From positions 1 to 64,000 of the forward strand of contig NZ_NKCN01000005.1 of NCBI RefSeq assembly GCF_002245535.1: DNA of 64,000 nt. The letters run 5' to 3'. Below the pieces are notes generated by a model. That model was not told the DNA's origin. It searched no databases and worked only from the letters and a program-made list of their open reading frames with translations. The stretch's first letter is position 1. The number at the start of each line of letters is the position of its first letter. The DNA is from Mycobacterium lehmannii (GTDB taxonomy: Bacteria; Actinomycetota; Actinomycetes; Mycobacteriales; Mycobacteriaceae). Both the position numbers and the translations under genes were made by a program. Below are positions 1 to 10,016 of this stretch, in pieces.

Positions 1-16
1 GGGGAGGAGGCGGCTC

Positions 17-553
17 ATGGTGACGCTGCTACTGACGATCGCACTGGTGCTGGCGGTGCTGGCGTTCATCGTCTTCGTCGTCGGCTACAACAAACTGCGC
101 TCGGCCGACGTACGCGTCGCCGAGGCGCTGAGCGGAATCGACGTCGAGCTCACGCGTCGCGCGTCGCTGATCCCGAGCCTCGTGCACACCGTGCAGACCT
201 TCGCCGCGCACGAGAAGGGCATCCTCGACCACGTCACCAACGCGCGCGCCGCCCTGACCTCGGCCACCACCGGCACATCGGTGGCACAACGAAGCGCCGC
301 CGAGAAGCAACTCGACACCGCGCTGGCCCCGCTGTTGGCGCTCGGCCAGGACTACCCGCAGCTGAACTCGTCGAACAATTTTCTCAACCTGCAGGAAAAT
401 CTCACCGACAGCGAGAACAAACTGGCGTTCGCGCGCCAGTACTACAACGACTCGGTCGCCACACTGAACCGGTTGATCACCACGATCCCGTGGATGTTCG
501 TCGCACCCATGACCGGCGTGTCCGAACGCGAGTACTACCAGACCCCGCGCTGA
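17..553 (+). CDS. LemA family protein
   Basis: A 178-residue membrane-anchored protein. One hydrophobic segment covers about residues 3-24, and the rest is helical and charged, with the spacing typical of LemA (start of domain near YNKLRSADVRVAEALSGID, middle LTRRASLIPSLVHTV, and an AFARQYYNDSVATLN segment near the C-terminus). LemA proteins have an N-terminal helix in the membrane and a helical bundle; their role is unknown. A strong purine-rich site (GGAGGAGG) lies just before the ATG, which supports this start. The next gene, fmt, begins 43 bases later with its own promoter-like box, so LemA may belong to an operon that begins outside the window. Confidence 0.85.
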   Translation: MVTLLLTIALVLAVLAFIVFVVGYNKLRSADVRVAEALSGIDVELTRRASLIPSLVHTVQTFAAHEKGILDHVTNARAALTSATTGTSVAQRSAAEKQLDTALAPLLALGQDYPQLNSSNNFLNLQENLTDSENKLAFARQYYNDSVATLNRLITTIPWMFVAPMTGVSEREYYQTPR

Positions 554-583
554 GCACCCGGACGTCGTCACCGCCGCCGTCTC

Positions 584-589
584 TAGACT
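584..589 (+). promoter_or_regulatory. -10 element for leaderless fmt
   Basis: TAGACT fits the mycobacterial TANNNT -10 consensus and is followed by six bases and then the GTG of fmt. No Shine-Dalgarno sequence precedes that GTG. The layout predicts that transcription starts at, or within a base of, the start codon. This is inferred from spacing only. Confidence 0.5.
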
Positions 590-595
590 GGCGCG

Positions 596-1525
596 GTGCG
601 CATCGTCTTCGCCGGCACCCCGGAACCCGCCCTGCCTGCGCTGCGCCGTCTGATCGAATCGCCACGTCACGATGTTGTCGCGGTGCTGACCCGCCCCGAT
701 GCGGCATCGGGTCGGCGCGGCAAGCCTTCACCGTCGCCGGTCGCGAGGCTGGCGCTCGAGCACGACATCCCGCTGCTGCGGCCGTCGAAGCCGAACTCCG
801 ACGAGTTCATCGCCGAACTGACCGAACTGGCGCCGGAATGCTGCGCGGTGGTCGCCTACGGCGCTTTGCTCAGCGAGCGACTGCTCGCCGTGCCCGAACA
901 CGGCTGGGTGAACCTGCACTTCTCGGTGCTGCCGGCGTGGCGCGGAGCCGCGCCGGTGCAAGCGGCGATCGCGGCGGGGGACACCGTGACCGGCGCGACC
1001 ACGTTCCTCATCGAACCCGCCCTCGACTCCGGTCCCGTCTACGGTGTCGTCACCGAAACCATCCGACCGACGGACACGGCAGGTGATCTCCTTGAGCGAC
1101 TGTCGATTTCAGGTGCGGAGCTGCTCGATCGCACGCTCGACGGAATTGCCGACGGCACGCTGACGGCGGTACCGCAGCCCTCGGAGGGAGTGACGATCGC
1201 TCCCAAGATCACCGTCGACGAGGCGCGCGTGCGGTGGGATCTGCCCGCCCATGTCGTCGAGCGGCGGATCCGCGCCGTCACACCGAATCCTGGTGCCTGG
1301 ACGATGATCGGCGACCTCCGCGTCAAAGTCGGTCCCGTTACCGTCGACGAGGACTCGCAGGCCATGGCGCCCGGCGCGATCCGCGTCAGCCGCGACGGCG
1401 TGCGCGTCGGCACCGCGTCGCAGCCTGCGCTGCTCGGACAGATTCAACCACCGGGCAAGAAGCTCATGGACGCGGCCGACTGGGCCCGCGGCGCCCGCCT
1501 CGATAATTCGGCACGAGCCGAATGA
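596..1525 (+). CDS. fmt: Methionyl-tRNA formyltransferase
   Basis: Transfers the formyl group of 10-formyltetrahydrofolate to initiator Met-tRNA in the cytoplasm. The 309-residue length is normal. The N-terminal Rossmann-like domain starts with [15 protein letters not shown]. The catalytic triad is visible at the same numbers as the E. coli enzyme: Asn106 and His108 in [17 protein letters not shown] and Asp144 in [12 protein letters not shown]. The C-terminal OB-like tRNA-binding domain begins near residue 205. The GTG start has no ribosome-binding site but sits six bases after a TAGACT box. rsmB follows after seven bases, then rpe and ribD, so these four genes are probably one transcript. 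Confidence 0.97.
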   Translation: MRIVFAGTPEPALPALRRLIESPRHDVVAVLTRPDAASGRRGKPSPSPVARLALEHDIPLLRPSKPNSDEFIAELTELAPECCAVVAYGALLSERLLAVPEHGWVNLHFSVLPAWRGAAPVQAAIAAGDTVTGATTFLIEPALDSGPVYGVVTETIRPTDTAGDLLERLSISGAELLDRTLDGIADGTLTAVPQPSEGVTIAPKITVDEARVRWDLPAHVVERRIRAVTPNPGAWTMIGDLRVKVGPVTVDEDSQAMAPGAIRVSRDGVRVGTASQPALLGQIQPPGKKLMDAADWARGARLDNSARAE

Positions 1526-1532
1526 CCGCCGA

Positions 1533-2906
1533 ATGATCAAGCCGCGCAGCAACCGTCCGCAACGGCGCAAGCCTCTGGACCCGGCTCGCCGGGTCGCGTT
1601 TGACGTGTTGCGCGCCGTCTCGGAAAAGGACGCCTACGCCAACCTCGCCCTGCCGGCGTTGTTGCGGGAACGCGGCATCAGCGGCCGTGACGCGGCCTTC
1701 GCCACCGAACTCGCGTACGGCGCCTGCCGAACCAAAGGACTGTTGGACGCGGTCATCAGTCACGCCGCGGGCCGCGCCACCGACAGGATAGACCCCGTTC
1801 TCCTGGACCTCCTGCGCCTCGGCGCCTATCAGCTGCTGCGCACGCGGGTCGAGCAACACGCTGCGGTGTCCACCACCGTGGAGCAGGCCGGTATCGAGTT
1901 CGATTCGGCCCGTGCCGGTTTCGTCAACGGCGTGTTGCGCACCATCGCCTCGCGAGACGAACAGTCCTGGGTCGCGGAGCTGGCGCCCGACGCGGCGACC
2001 GACCCCATCGGTCATTCGGCGTTCGTGCATGCGCACCCCCGGTGGGTCGCGCAATCGTTCGCCGATGCGCTGGGCGTCGACGCCGGTGAACTCGATGCGC
2101 TGCTCGCCGCCGACGACGCTCGGCCCGCCGTGCACCTCGCCGTGCGCCCAGGGGCGTTGACCGCGCAGGAACTGGCCACGCAGGTCGACGGCACGGTCGG
2201 CCGGTATTCGCCCTACGCGGTGTACCTCACCGGCGGTGACCCGGGCCGGTTGCAGGCGGTGCGCGACGGCAATGCGCTGGTGCAAGACGAGGGCAGCCAA
2301 CTCGTCGCGCAGGCGCTGACCCTGGCCGGAATCGACGGCGCCGACGGCGGACGCTGGCTGGATCTGTGCTCGGGCCCCGGCGGGAAGACGGCCATGCTGG
2401 CCGCGTTGGCGCCCGACGGCGCACGGGTCACCGCGGTGGAACCCGCGCCCGCGCGCGCCGATCTCGTCGAACAGAACACCCGCGGCCTCCCCGTCGACGT
2501 GCTTCGCGTCGACGGTCGCGAGCCCGGCGTGGAACCCGGCTTCGACCGGGTGCTCGTGGACGCCCCCTGCACGGGCCTCGGTGCGCTGCGGCGCAGGCCC
2601 GAGGCACGGTGGCGGCGCAGGCCCGGGGATGTGCCGCCGCTCGCGAAACTGCAACGTGAACTCTTGGCGTCGGCGATCCGGCTGACGCGGCCGGGCGGCG
2701 TGGTGCTCTACGCCACATGTTCGCCGCACCTGGCCGAGACCGTGGGCGTCGTCGCTGACGCGCTGCGCCGACACCCCGTGACGGCGCTGGACACCCGGCC
2801 GCTGTTCGCGCCCGCGGACAATCTCGGAGCTGGGCCCTATGTCCAGTTGTGGCCGCACCGCCACGGCACCGATGCGATGTTCGCCGCCGCGCTCAAAGTA
2901 GGGTAG
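1533..2906 (+). CDS. rsmB: 16S rRNA (cytosine-5)-methyltransferase, RsmB/Fmu family
   Basis: A 457-residue S-adenosylmethionine-dependent methyltransferase expected to make m5C967 of 16S rRNA. Residues 15-150 form the NusB-like RNA-binding domain. The SAM-binding motif I is [11 protein letters not shown] at 277-287. Motif [17 protein letters not shown], has Cys346, and motif [12 protein letters not shown], has Cys396; the two cysteines are those used by RNA m5C methyltransferases for release and catalysis. The gene lies between fmt and rpe with gaps of only 7 and 4 bases, matching the mycobacterial fmt-fmu-rpe-ribG order. Confidence 0.95.
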   Translation: MIKPRSNRPQRRKPLDPARRVAFDVLRAVSEKDAYANLALPALLRERGISGRDAAFATELAYGACRTKGLLDAVISHAAGRATDRIDPVLLDLLRLGAYQLLRTRVEQHAAVSTTVEQAGIEFDSARAGFVNGVLRTIASRDEQSWVAELAPDAATDPIGHSAFVHAHPRWVAQSFADALGVDAGELDALLAADDARPAVHLAVRPGALTAQELATQVDGTVGRYSPYAVYLTGGDPGRLQAVRDGNALVQDEGSQLVAQALTLAGIDGADGGRWLDLCSGPGGKTAMLAALAPDGARVTAVEPAPARADLVEQNTRGLPVDVLRVDGREPGVEPGFDRVLVDAPCTGLGALRRRPEARWRRRPGDVPPLAKLQRELLASAIRLTRPGGVVLYATCSPHLAETVGVVADALRRHPVTALDTRPLFAPADNLGAGPYVQLWPHRHGTDAMFAAALKVG

Positions 2907-2910
2907 GCCC

Positions 2911-3588
2911 ATGGCAGGACCCCTGATCGCGCCGTCGATCCTGGCGGCCGACTTCGCCAGGCTCGCCGACGAAGCCGAGGCCGTGCGCGGTGCGGACTGG
3001 CTGCACGTCGACGTGATGGACAACCACTTCGTGCCGAACCTGACCATCGGTCAGCCCGTCGTCGAATCGCTGCTGAAGGTGACCGACATCCCGATGGACT
3101 GCCACCTGATGATCGAGAACCCCGAGCGGTGGGCGCCGCCCTACGCCGAAGCGGGCGCCTACAACGTCACGTTCCACGCCGAGGCCACCGACAACCCGGT
3201 CGGCGTCGCCCGCGACATCCGCGCCGCGGGCGCCAAGGCGGGGCTGTCGGTCAAGCCGGGCACCCCGCTGGAGCCGTACCTGGAGATCCTGCCCGAGTTC
3301 GACACGCTGCTGATCATGTCGGTGGAGCCGGGATTCGGCGGGCAGAAGTTCATCCCGGAAGTGCTGGTGAAAGTGGGTACGGCCCGGCGCCTCGTAGACG
3401 CGGGCGAGTTGACGATCGTCGTCGAGATCGACGGCGGCATCAACGCCGACACCATCGAGCAGGCGGCCGAGGCGGGGGTGGACTGCTTTGTCGCGGGCTC
3501 GGCCGTATACAGCGCAGAGGACCCCGCCGCGGCGGTGGAGTCGTTGCGCAGGCAGGCCGCCGCCGCCTCCAAGCATCTGCGGGCATGA
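2911..3588 (+). CDS. rpe: Ribulose-phosphate 3-epimerase
   Basis: Interconverts ribulose 5-phosphate and xylulose 5-phosphate in the pentose phosphate pathway. The 225-residue TIM barrel shows the family signatures: [18 protein letters not shown] (metal-binding His and Asp), [28 protein letters not shown] and [10 protein letters not shown], with the phosphate site [10 protein letters not shown] near the end. It begins four bases after rsmB, and its stop overlaps the ribD ATG as ATGA, so translation is probably coupled. Its product serves the transketolase encoded about 40 kb downstream. Confidence 0.97.
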   Translation: MAGPLIAPSILAADFARLADEAEAVRGADWLHVDVMDNHFVPNLTIGQPVVESLLKVTDIPMDCHLMIENPERWAPPYAEAGAYNVTFHAEATDNPVGVARDIRAAGAKAGLSVKPGTPLEPYLEILPEFDTLLIMSVEPGFGGQKFIPEVLVKVGTARRLVDAGELTIVVEIDGGINADTIEQAAEAGVDCFVAGSAVYSAEDPAAAVESLRRQAAAASKHLRA

Positions 3589-4586
3589 ATCTCGAAGCCG
3601 CGATGCGGCTGGCGGTCCAACAGGCGGAGAAGGTCAAGGGCACGACCTATCCCAATCCGCCGGTCGGAGCGGTCATTCTGGACCGCGACGGCGAGGTCGC
3701 CGGTGTGGGGGCCACGGAGCCTCCCGGTGGGCCGCACGCCGAGGTGGTCGCCTTGCGTAGGGCGGGTGAGCGCGCCGCCGGAGGCACCGCCGTCGTGGCG
3801 CTCGAACCGTGCAATCACTACGGCCGCACCCCGCCCTGCGTGGATGCGCTTGTCGCCGCCGGTGTTTCGGCGGTCGCGTATGCGGTCGCCGACCCGAACC
3901 CGATCGCGGCGGGTGGGGCAGCGCGGCTCGCCGAGGAGGGGGTGGCCGTGACCGCGGGTGTGCTCTCCGACGCGGTGGCGGGCGGCCCGCTGCGCGAGTG
4001 GCTGCACAAACAACGCACCGGGTCGCCGCATGTGACATGGAAATTCGCGACCAGCGTTGACGGTCGCAGCGCGGCGGCCGACGGCAGCAGCCAATGGATC
4101 ACCAGCGAAGCCGCCCGCGCGGATGTGCACCGCAGGCGCGCCGTCGCCGATGCGATCGTGGTCGGAACCGGCACCGTGTTCGTCGACGATCCGGCACTGA
4201 CGGCGCGACTCCCCGACGGCGCCCTCGCCGATCGTCAACCGCTGCGGGTCGTCGTCGGAGAGCGTGAGATCTCGCAAGAGGCAAGGGTTCTCAACGACGA
4301 CTCACGCACCATGGTGATCCGCACCCGCGATCCCCACGAAGTGATCAAGGCGCTGTCCGATCGCACCGATGTGCTGCTCGAAGGCGGTCCGACGTTGGCA
4401 GGCGCATTCCTACGCGCCGGCGTCATCAACCGGATCCTGGCCTACGTCGCACCGATCCTTCTCGGTGGCCCGATTACCGCGGTCGACGATGTCGGTGTGC
4501 TGAGCATCGCGCACGCCCAGCGGTGGCGCTTCGATCAGATCGACCCCATCGGCCCCGACGTGCTGCTGAGCCTCATTCCGGGGTAG
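3585..4586 (+). CDS. ribD: Bifunctional riboflavin deaminase/reductase RibD (RibG)
   Basis: Carries out the second and third steps of riboflavin synthesis: deamination of the pyrimidine from GTP cyclohydrolase II and NADPH-dependent reduction of the ribosyl chain. The N-terminal deaminase domain (about 1-145) has the zinc and catalytic residues HAEVVAL and [11 protein letters not shown]. The reductase domain begins near [15 protein letters not shown] and includes [15 protein letters not shown] and [15 protein letters not shown]. The protein has 333 residues. The ATG at 3585 overlaps the rpe stop, and the deaminase fold starts at once after it, so the longer open frame upstream is not used. 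Its 3' end overlaps the convergent ABC gene by 14 bases. Confidence 0.96.
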   Translation: MNLEAAMRLAVQQAEKVKGTTYPNPPVGAVILDRDGEVAGVGATEPPGGPHAEVVALRRAGERAAGGTAVVALEPCNHYGRTPPCVDALVAAGVSAVAYAVADPNPIAAGGAARLAEEGVAVTAGVLSDAVAGGPLREWLHKQRTGSPHVTWKFATSVDGRSAAADGSSQWITSEAARADVHRRRAVADAIVVGTGTVFVDDPALTARLPDGALADRQPLRVVVGEREISQEARVLNDDSRTMVIRTRDPHEVIKALSDRTDVLLEGGPTLAGAFLRAGVINRILAYVAPILLGGPITAVDDVGVLSIAHAQRWRFDQIDPIGPDVLLSLIPG

Positions 4587-5634
4587 CCGCGTCCTCGGCG
4601 TCCGGCGCGCTATCGTCCTTCTCGCTCAGCGGGCTCCCGTCTAATTCGCCGCTCAGCGGGCGGTGCTCGATGAGGTCGCGGACTCCGGTCATCCCCAACC
4701 GTTTTCGGAAAGCCTGCACGGTGTAGCCCACCACGGTCGCCTCGGTGCGCGCCTTGGCCGTCGCGGACCGAGGCAGATGGAACAGCGGCCCGATCTCGCC
4801 GAAGTAGTCGCCTTCGGTCGCCACCTTCAGCGATTCCTCACCGCCGCCGGCCAGTTCACGCATGATTTCGATCTCGCCGTCATCGACGATGTAGATCTGG
4901 TCGCCCATGGTGCCCTGCTCGAACAGCACCTGACCGGCTTCCAGCTTTACGGTCTCCGGTGGGCGGTCGGTGGAGGCGAAGTTCGGCACCATCTCGACGA
5001 CCCGATCGGCCAGCGGCAGGATCCGGCTGTCATGTGTCGCCACGACCACCATCCGATTATCGGACGCCAGCTCGCGGATCAGCTTCAGCACCTCTTCGAC
5101 CTGGATGAAATCCAGATGTGCCGTGGGCTCGTCGGCCAGAATCAGCGGGGGATCGAGCGCGATCGCCCGGGCCACCGCCACCCGCTGCTGCTGTCCGCCG
5201 CTGAGGTCACCTGGCCGGTGGTCGAGACGGTCCTGCAGCCCCACCCGTGCCAGCAGCTGTTCGGCCCGCTTCCGGGAAGCCCGGCGCGACATGCCGTTTG
5301 CGCGAAGCGGCACCATCACGTTCTCGACCGCGGTCAGGCTGGGCACCAGGTTGAAGGCCTGGAACACGAATCCCACCGTCTCGCGACGGTATGTCGCGAG
5401 CTCGTTGGCGTCGAGCGAGGTCACCTCGACGTCGCCGAATTTGATCGCACCCGAAGTGGGTTGCAGGATCCCGCCGAGGCACGACAACAGCGTTGTCTTC
5501 CCACATCCGCTGGGGCCCATCAGGATCACCAGCGAGCCGGCCGCGACGTCGAGGTTCAAGCCGTCGATCGGGCGCACGGCGTGCCCGCCGCTGGTGTACT
5601 CGACGACGAGATTCTGGATCGACAGATCGCCCAT
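4573..5634 (-). CDS. ABC transporter ATPase with C-terminal cyclic-nucleotide-binding domain
   Basis: A 353-residue fusion. Residues 1-225 are a MacB/LolD-type ATPase with Walker A GPSGCGKTTLL, signature LSGGQQQRVAVAR, Walker B LILADEPT and H-loop ATHDSR. Residues about 235-335 are a cyclic-nucleotide-binding domain with the phosphate-binding cassette GDYFGEIGPLFHLPRSATAK, in which the Glu and Arg that contact the cyclic phosphate are intact. The architecture and partner resemble the M. tuberculosis pair Rv2563/Rv2564; the old name GlnQ is misleading because the partner is FtsX-like. The ATG at 5634 lies four bases after the permease stop. cAMP or cGMP may gate export, but no ligand is shown here. 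Confidence 0.9.
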   Translation of the reverse strand: MGDLSIQNLVVEYTSGGHAVRPIDGLNLDVAAGSLVILMGPSGCGKTTLLSCLGGILQPTSGAIKFGDVEVTSLDANELATYRRETVGFVFQAFNLVPSLTAVENVMVPLRANGMSRRASRKRAEQLLARVGLQDRLDHRPGDLSGGQQQRVAVARAIALDPPLILADEPTAHLDFIQVEEVLKLIRELASDNRMVVVATHDSRILPLADRVVEMVPNFASTDRPPETVKLEAGQVLFEQGTMGDQIYIVDDGEIEIMRELAGGGEESLKVATEGDYFGEIGPLFHLPRSATAKARTEATVVGYTVQAFRKRLGMTGVRDLIEHRPLSGELDGSPLSEKDDSAPDAEDAATPE

Positions 5635-5638
5635 GGGC

Positions 5639-6688
5639 TCACGGCCCCCCGAACGCCAGGGCGGGATCGACTGACACCGCACGACGTAACCCCGCCGCGC
5701 TGGCGATGAGGCCGATCACCACCGCGACCACCGGCAGCGCGACGAAGGCCTCTGTGGGCACGATCACCTGCATGGGGAACAGCGGTCCAAGCAACAGCGA
5801 CAGCCCGGCGCCGACCAACGCGGCCAGCAGCGCCACGATCACCGCCTGCAGGGCGAGTCCGGCCATCACCGAACGGGTAGGCACCCCAATCGCTTTGAAG
5901 ACGGCGAAGTCCCGCAGCCGTTCCAGCGCGGACAGGTAGACGACCGAACCCACGATCAGCGCGGCGACGATCCACAGCAGGACCGCGACGATGGTGATGG
6001 AGTTGACGGCCACCTTCAACGGCCGCAGCAGATCCTCGATCGCTCCGGCGCGGTCGACCGCTCGATAGCCGTTCGGCACCTGCTCAAGGGAACCGCGGAC
6101 GCCGATGGAGGCAACCAGTCGCTCACCGCCGTACACCAACTGCTGTGCGCCCTCTGTGGTGAGAAACACATTGGGCAGGTTCGCCAATGCGGTCGAGTTC
6201 TCCACCAGGCCGACGATACGCAGCGTCTGCGAGGCGATCTCGACCTCATCGCCGACGCCACGACCCAATGTGGTGGACACCGCGACTTCGTCGGGGGTCG
6301 TGGGCGCGCGCCCTTCGATGACGGCCGGCATACCCGGTCCGCGTTCGGGCGCGCCGAAGATGTCGACGTTGCGCGTCGCCCCGTCGAGAGTGGCCGTGCC
6401 GCCGGCATAGGCCAGGGGAGCGGCGGCGTCTACGCCGGGAGCGGCAGCGATACGGCGTAATTCCACGGGCGCGAACGGTGTGGCACCCACGAACGGACCC
6501 GACGCGCCCGCCTTCACGATGAACTGGTCGACACCGAGGCTGTCGACGGTTCTTTCGGCCTCGGTCTGGAAACCGTTGGCCAAACCCGTGAGCACCAGCG
6601 TCATCCCGAAAATGATCGCGGTGGACAACACCGCGATGGCGAAACGTCGCCTTCGCCACTGCATGTCGCGCAGCGCGGCGATGAGCAT
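5639..6688 (-). CDS. FtsX/MacB-like ABC transporter permease
   Basis: A 349-residue membrane protein with the FtsX-family layout. One N-terminal helix lies at about 17-38 (AIAVLSTAIIFGMTLVLTG). It is followed by a long extracytoplasmic domain to about residue 225 and three C-terminal helices that include FAVFKAIGVPTRSVMAGLAL, the usual coupling helix region. It is the membrane partner of the downstream ATPase that has a cyclic-nucleotide-binding domain; the two genes are four bases apart. The length equals that of M. tuberculosis Rv2563 as I recall. The substrate is unknown; relatives move lipoproteins or drugs, or regulate cell-wall enzymes. Confidence 0.9.
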   Translation of the reverse strand: MLIAALRDMQWRRRRFAIAVLSTAIIFGMTLVLTGLANGFQTEAERTVDSLGVDQFIVKAGASGPFVGATPFAPVELRRIAAAPGVDAAAPLAYAGGTATLDGATRNVDIFGAPERGPGMPAVIEGRAPTTPDEVAVSTTLGRGVGDEVEIASQTLRIVGLVENSTALANLPNVFLTTEGAQQLVYGGERLVASIGVRGSLEQVPNGYRAVDRAGAIEDLLRPLKVAVNSITIVAVLLWIVAALIVGSVVYLSALERLRDFAVFKAIGVPTRSVMAGLALQAVIVALLAALVGAGLSLLLGPLFPMQVIVPTEAFVALPVVAVVIGLIASAAGLRRAVSVDPALAFGGP

Positions 6689-6735
6689 GTCGGCGACGTT
6701 ACCCCGGCTGTGGTCCTCGGCGCGTGGGGTTTCGG

Positions 6736-7290
6736 CTACTTCGCGAAAGCGCTGACCAACGTGTTGCAGAAGGCCGGCAGGTCATCGGGTTTGCGGCTGG
6801 ACACCAAAGTGTTTGGCCCGCGCGAGCATTCGACGACCTCGTCATCCACCCAGTTGGCTCCGGCATTGACCAGGTCGGTCTTCACGCTGGGCCACGACGT
6901 CATGGTGCGTCCGCGCACGACGTCCGCCTCGACGAGGGTCCACGGTCCGTGGCAGATGACCGCGACCGGTTTTCCCTCATCGAAGAAACTCTTTGTGAAC
7001 GCGACCGCGTCGGCGTTCATGCGCAGGTTGTCCGGGTTGGCCACGCCGCCGGGCAGCACCAACGCCGCGTAGTCGGACGCCGACACCGAATCGGCGGACT
7101 TCTCGGCGTCGAACGTGTCGGCGGGGGTCAGGTGGTTGAACGCCTGGATCTTGCCGACCTCCGTCGACACCAGTTCAGGGGTGCCCCCGGCCTGCTCGAC
7201 GGCCTTCCACGGCTCGGTCAGCTCGACCTGCTCGACACCTTCGGTCGCAACCAGGAACGCAATCTTCTTGCCATTCAGTGAACTTGCCAT
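6736..7290 (-). CDS. DJ-1/PfpI family protein
   Basis: A 184-residue class I glutamine-amidotransferase-like protein. The nucleophile elbow AVICHGPWTL holds Cys113 and His114, and Glu20 in EGVEQVELTEP fits the conserved acidic residue that tunes the cysteine. LVLPGGVANPDNLR is the typical strand-loop before the elbow. PfpI-type proteins have been reported as proteases, deglycases or chaperones, so the exact activity cannot be read from sequence. A GGAGAAAG ribosome-binding site precedes the ATG. The gene is 47 bases upstream of the ABC permease and on the same strand, but probably functionally separate. Confidence 0.9.
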   Translation of the reverse strand: MASSLNGKKIAFLVATEGVEQVELTEPWKAVEQAGGTPELVSTEVGKIQAFNHLTPADTFDAEKSADSVSASDYAALVLPGGVANPDNLRMNADAVAFTKSFFDEGKPVAVICHGPWTLVEADVVRGRTMTSWPSVKTDLVNAGANWVDDEVVECSRGPNTLVSSRKPDDLPAFCNTLVSAFAK

Positions 7291-7366
7291 GAGCTTTCTC
7301 CGTTGACGTTAGGTGTGATGCCCCGCATACCCCGCGCGTCGAGGAGTCAATCAGCACGTTCACGTC

Positions 7367-7401
7367 GGTACACTCGTACCAGAGTGGGCCGCGTACGGCC
7401 C
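7367..7401 (+). promoter_or_regulatory. Two adjacent palindromes in the leader of a small ORF
   Basis: GGTAC-actc-GTACC (7367-7380) and GGGCCG-cgta-CGGCCC (7386-7401) are both perfect inverted repeats with 4-base loops. A TACACT hexamer at 7369-7374 fits the TANNNT -10 consensus, so the first palindrome could be an operator over the promoter. The second could be a stable hairpin at the 5' end of the mRNA leading to the small ORF at 7465. Role inferred, not demonstrated. Confidence 0.4.
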
Positions 7402-7464
7402 GCCGCAATCGCGCTTTCACCGACGATTTGCGCGCTGGTGAGCACGAACAAAGGACGACGACCC

Positions 7465-7635
7465 ATGACTGCACTGCAGGACTGGCTCAGCTATCGCCCG
7501 ATGCACCCCCGGACCCTCAAGGCGTTGATCTGCGGCACCTTCCGGGCTCAGCCCGACCAGGCTGTCGCAGAGGAGGCCGCACCGGTCAAGCCGGCCGAGC
7601 CGATGCTGCTGCGCCCCGGCCTCGAGCGCTGCTAG
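7465..7635 (+). CDS. Small hypothetical protein (56 aa)
   Basis: An open frame of 56 residues beginning [18 protein letters not shown] and ending LRPGLERC, with an AAAGGA site nine bases before the ATG. The N-terminus has a WLSYRP patch and two basic residues; a Pro/Ala-rich tail follows. There is no signal peptide and no recognised domain. It is divergent from the PfpI gene, and its stop overlaps the stop of the convergent efflux gene by four bases. It is preceded by a promoter-like hexamer and two palindromes, which suggests real expression. I do not recognise the family. Confidence 0.5.
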   Translation: MTALQDWLSYRPMHPRTLKALICGTFRAQPDQAVAEEAAPVKPAEPMLLRPGLERC

Positions 7636-9224
7636 GCGCCGTCGCCGCGATCGGCGGGCGTTTCCCCGACCAATTCCGCCGGTTCGTCGGCGTGCTCCTG
7701 CTTGCCGCCGATGAGCAGGCCCAAAAGAGCGCCGACGACGCAGACCACGACCGTGACGAGGAAGATGTCGCCGTACTGCAGCACGTAGGCCTCGCGGTAG
7801 CGGGTCGCTTCGGCGGCCAGTCGTTCGGCGAGGGTGTCGGCCCCGGCCGGGAACGGCAGCGTCTGTAGGTGCTGGTTGAGCCGGTAGAGGCCCCACGCGG
7901 TTAGCGCGGCCAGGCCGATCAGCATGCCGATCATCCGGGCCACCACCACAGCCGCCGACGCGATGCCGTGCTGGGCGGCGGGAACCACGCGTAGCGTCGC
8001 CGACGTCAACGGCCCGATCACCAAGCCAAGGCCGAGACCGGCGATCGCCAAGTCGGTGTCGAGCACCGGCAGAGTGATGAACCCGAGGTCGTGGTGGGTG
8101 CTCAGCACGTCCGTGCCCCACATCGAGATCAGGTAATAACCGCCTCCGGCGATCATCAGGCCGACGAAGGCCACCAGTCGGTCACCGATGCGGGTCGCGA
8201 CCCACCCGCCGATCACGGCGCCGATGGGTAGCGCAATCAGGAAGCGCAGCAGTAGAAGGACGGCGTCGGTCTGGTTCTTGCCGAGCACGCCCTGCCCGAA
8301 CAGTTCCACGTTGACCAGCGTCACCATCAGCGCCGCGCCCGCGCACAGGGACGCGCCCAGCGCAGCGAGGAACGGTCGGAAATGCACGCCGGCGGGTTCG
8401 ATCAGGCGTGTGCGGGAGTACCTCTCCCAGACGAAGAAGGCCACGACGGCCACCAGTGCGGCCAAAAGCACCGGAAGCCCGTAACTGGGCAGGATCTTGC
8501 GGCCGTCCGGTGCCGGGTTGTAGAGCCCGATCACCGCCAGGCCGAGCGCGGCGGCCAGCAGGACTCCGCCGACGACGTCCACCCGTTCAGGGTTCTCGGG
8601 TTTGAGGCGCGAGGGCAGGCTGAAGTGAATCAGCACCATGGCGACGGCCGCCAACGGCAGGTTGATCCAGAAGACGTCGCGCCAGGTGTTCAGCACCGCC
8701 ACCACGGCGATGCCGTACAGCGGCCCCAGCACACTGCCCAACTCCTGCGCGGCGCCGATCCCGCCGAGCACCGTGGCGCGGTTGCGGCTGGCCCACAGGT
8801 CGGCGGCCAGCGCCAGCGTGACCGGCAAAAGCGCACCGCTGGCGACACCCTGGATCGTGCGACCGATCACCATGGGGACCAGGTCGTTCGACATCGCGGT
8901 GACGACTGACCCGACCGCGAAGCCGGCCAGGCTCACCTGAAGGATGAATTTGCGGCCGAACCGGTCCGAGGCGCGGCCCAGCAGCGGCATCGCGGCGATG
9001 TAACCGAGCAGGTAGCAGGTGATGATCGGGGTCACCCGCTGCAGCTGGTTTATCGGGATGCCGAGATCGATGATGATGTCGGTGATGATCGCGACCACGA
9101 CATAGGTGTCGAGCGCACCGAGCAGTACCGCGAGGCTGCCCGCGCTGATCGCGATCCGGCGGCGGTTCGGCGTCGTCGCCGCCAGAGCCGCTTCGTGGCT
9201 GGTGGCCTGCGCTGGAACCGCCAT
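7632..9224 (-). CDS. MFS multidrug efflux transporter, P55 family
   Basis: A 530-residue major facilitator with about 14 membrane helices (DHA2 layout). Motif A is [11 protein letters not shown], between helices 2 and 3, and an Asp in the first helix ([14 protein letters not shown]) fits motif D1. Its ATG overlaps the stop of lprG, exactly the lprG-P55 arrangement of Rv1411c-Rv1410c. In mycobacteria the pair exports triacylglycerol-type lipids and affects drug tolerance, and LprG carries the lipid outside the membrane. The N-terminal 20 residues are cytoplasmic, and the C-terminal tail is short and acidic. Expression is likely from the leaderless promoter in front of lprG. Confidence 0.94.
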   Translation of the reverse strand: MAVPAQATSHEAALAATTPNRRRIAISAGSLAVLLGALDTYVVVAIITDIIIDLGIPINQLQRVTPIITCYLLGYIAAMPLLGRASDRFGRKFILQVSLAGFAVGSVVTAMSNDLVPMVIGRTIQGVASGALLPVTLALAADLWASRNRATVLGGIGAAQELGSVLGPLYGIAVVAVLNTWRDVFWINLPLAAVAMVLIHFSLPSRLKPENPERVDVVGGVLLAAALGLAVIGLYNPAPDGRKILPSYGLPVLLAALVAVVAFFVWERYSRTRLIEPAGVHFRPFLAALGASLCAGAALMVTLVNVELFGQGVLGKNQTDAVLLLLRFLIALPIGAVIGGWVATRIGDRLVAFVGLMIAGGGYYLISMWGTDVLSTHHDLGFITLPVLDTDLAIAGLGLGLVIGPLTSATLRVVPAAQHGIASAAVVVARMIGMLIGLAALTAWGLYRLNQHLQTLPFPAGADTLAERLAAEATRYREAYVLQYGDIFLVTVVVCVVGALLGLLIGGKQEHADEPAELVGETPADRGDGA

Positions 9225-9925
9225 CAGGCCGCCGGCTTGGTGACCGTCACCGGCTTACCCCATTCCGACAGGGTCATCGTGAGGCTGGTGTCGGCGTCGA
9301 TCTGCAGGCTGACCTGCTGGAGCTTGTGATCGCCGCCCTCCTCGATCCAAGCCGAACCGGGCACCGGGCCGGTGGCCTCGATCTGCGGCGCGATCTTGTT
9401 CACCGCGTCGGCGCTGACGTTTCCGTTGACGCGGACCGACTCGACTCCGTTGATCGTCTCGCGGCTCTCGGCCTTGGGGTCGGCGTAATTGCGCAACGCG
9501 TTGGCCAGGCCGGTTTCGGGGTTGAGCACGGCCGAGGCGTCGAAGATTTCAGCGGCCGGGCCGAAGTCCTGGAACCCGCTGCCTGCGCTCATCGCGGCAT
9601 ACAGGTTGCCGTCGGCGACCACGAACTCCACACCCTCGAGGCGCTGGCCCATGAACATGAGGTTGGCCTTGCCCTGCGCGGCGACCGCGGGGGCGTTGGT
9701 GAGGTCGGCCTCGAGCTGCTCGATCGGCAACTTCTCGATCGTGCCCTGCACCTGCAGCTTCAGGTGCACGCTGGTCTGCTTCTCGGTCGTTTCGCTGGAC
9801 TGCTGCAGCAGGGTCGCGCCGTCGGGGAGGTCTTTCGTGGACTCCTCCGATGTGGAGGAGCAACCGGCCAGAAGGGCGATGACGGCAACGAGGGCGGCGA
9901 AGATCGTCAGGAGGCGCGTGGGCAT
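9224..9925 (-). CDS. lprG: Lipoprotein LprG (LprG/LppX/LprA family)
   Basis: A 233-residue lipoprotein. The signal peptide runs from residue 1 and ends in the lipobox LLAGC with Cys22 as the lipid-attachment site. The mature part starts [17 protein letters not shown] and continues as a half-barrel typical of LprG/LppX ([18 protein letters not shown]-like region, [22 protein letters not shown]). Such proteins hold triacylated lipids in a hydrophobic cavity and deliver them outward. The ATG at 9925 is chosen because the signal peptide begins there and a TACGAT box lies six bases before it. The gene is translationally coupled to the P55 efflux gene. Confidence 0.95.
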   Translation of the reverse strand: MPTRLLTIFAALVAVIALLAGCSSTSEESTKDLPDGATLLQQSSETTEKQTSVHLKLQVQGTIEKLPIEQLEADLTNAPAVAAQGKANLMFMGQRLEGVEFVVADGNLYAAMSAGSGFQDFGPAAEIFDASAVLNPETGLANALRNYADPKAESRETINGVESVRVNGNVSADAVNKIAPQIEATGPVPGSAWIEEGGDHKLQQVSLQIDADTSLTMTLSEWGKPVTVTKPAA

Positions 9926-9931
9926 GAGTGC

Positions 9932-9937
9932 ATCGTA
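9932..9937 (-). promoter_or_regulatory. -10 element for leaderless lprG-P55
   Basis: On the minus strand TACGAT is followed by six bases and the lprG ATG, with no ribosome-binding site. This matches the TANNNT spacing expected for a leaderless start and supports the chosen lprG start codon. Confidence 0.5.
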
Positions 9938-10016
9938 AAGGGTCCGAGCGCACCGACTCGGCGCGCGGGCGCTGCCAGGGCGAACAGGTCCACGCCGGAG
10001 GAGGCGGCGATATCGA

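Noticed and set aside
1464..3047. Minus-strand open frame opposite rsmB
   Set aside because: No recognisable motif; rsmB catalytic motifs are intact on the plus strand.
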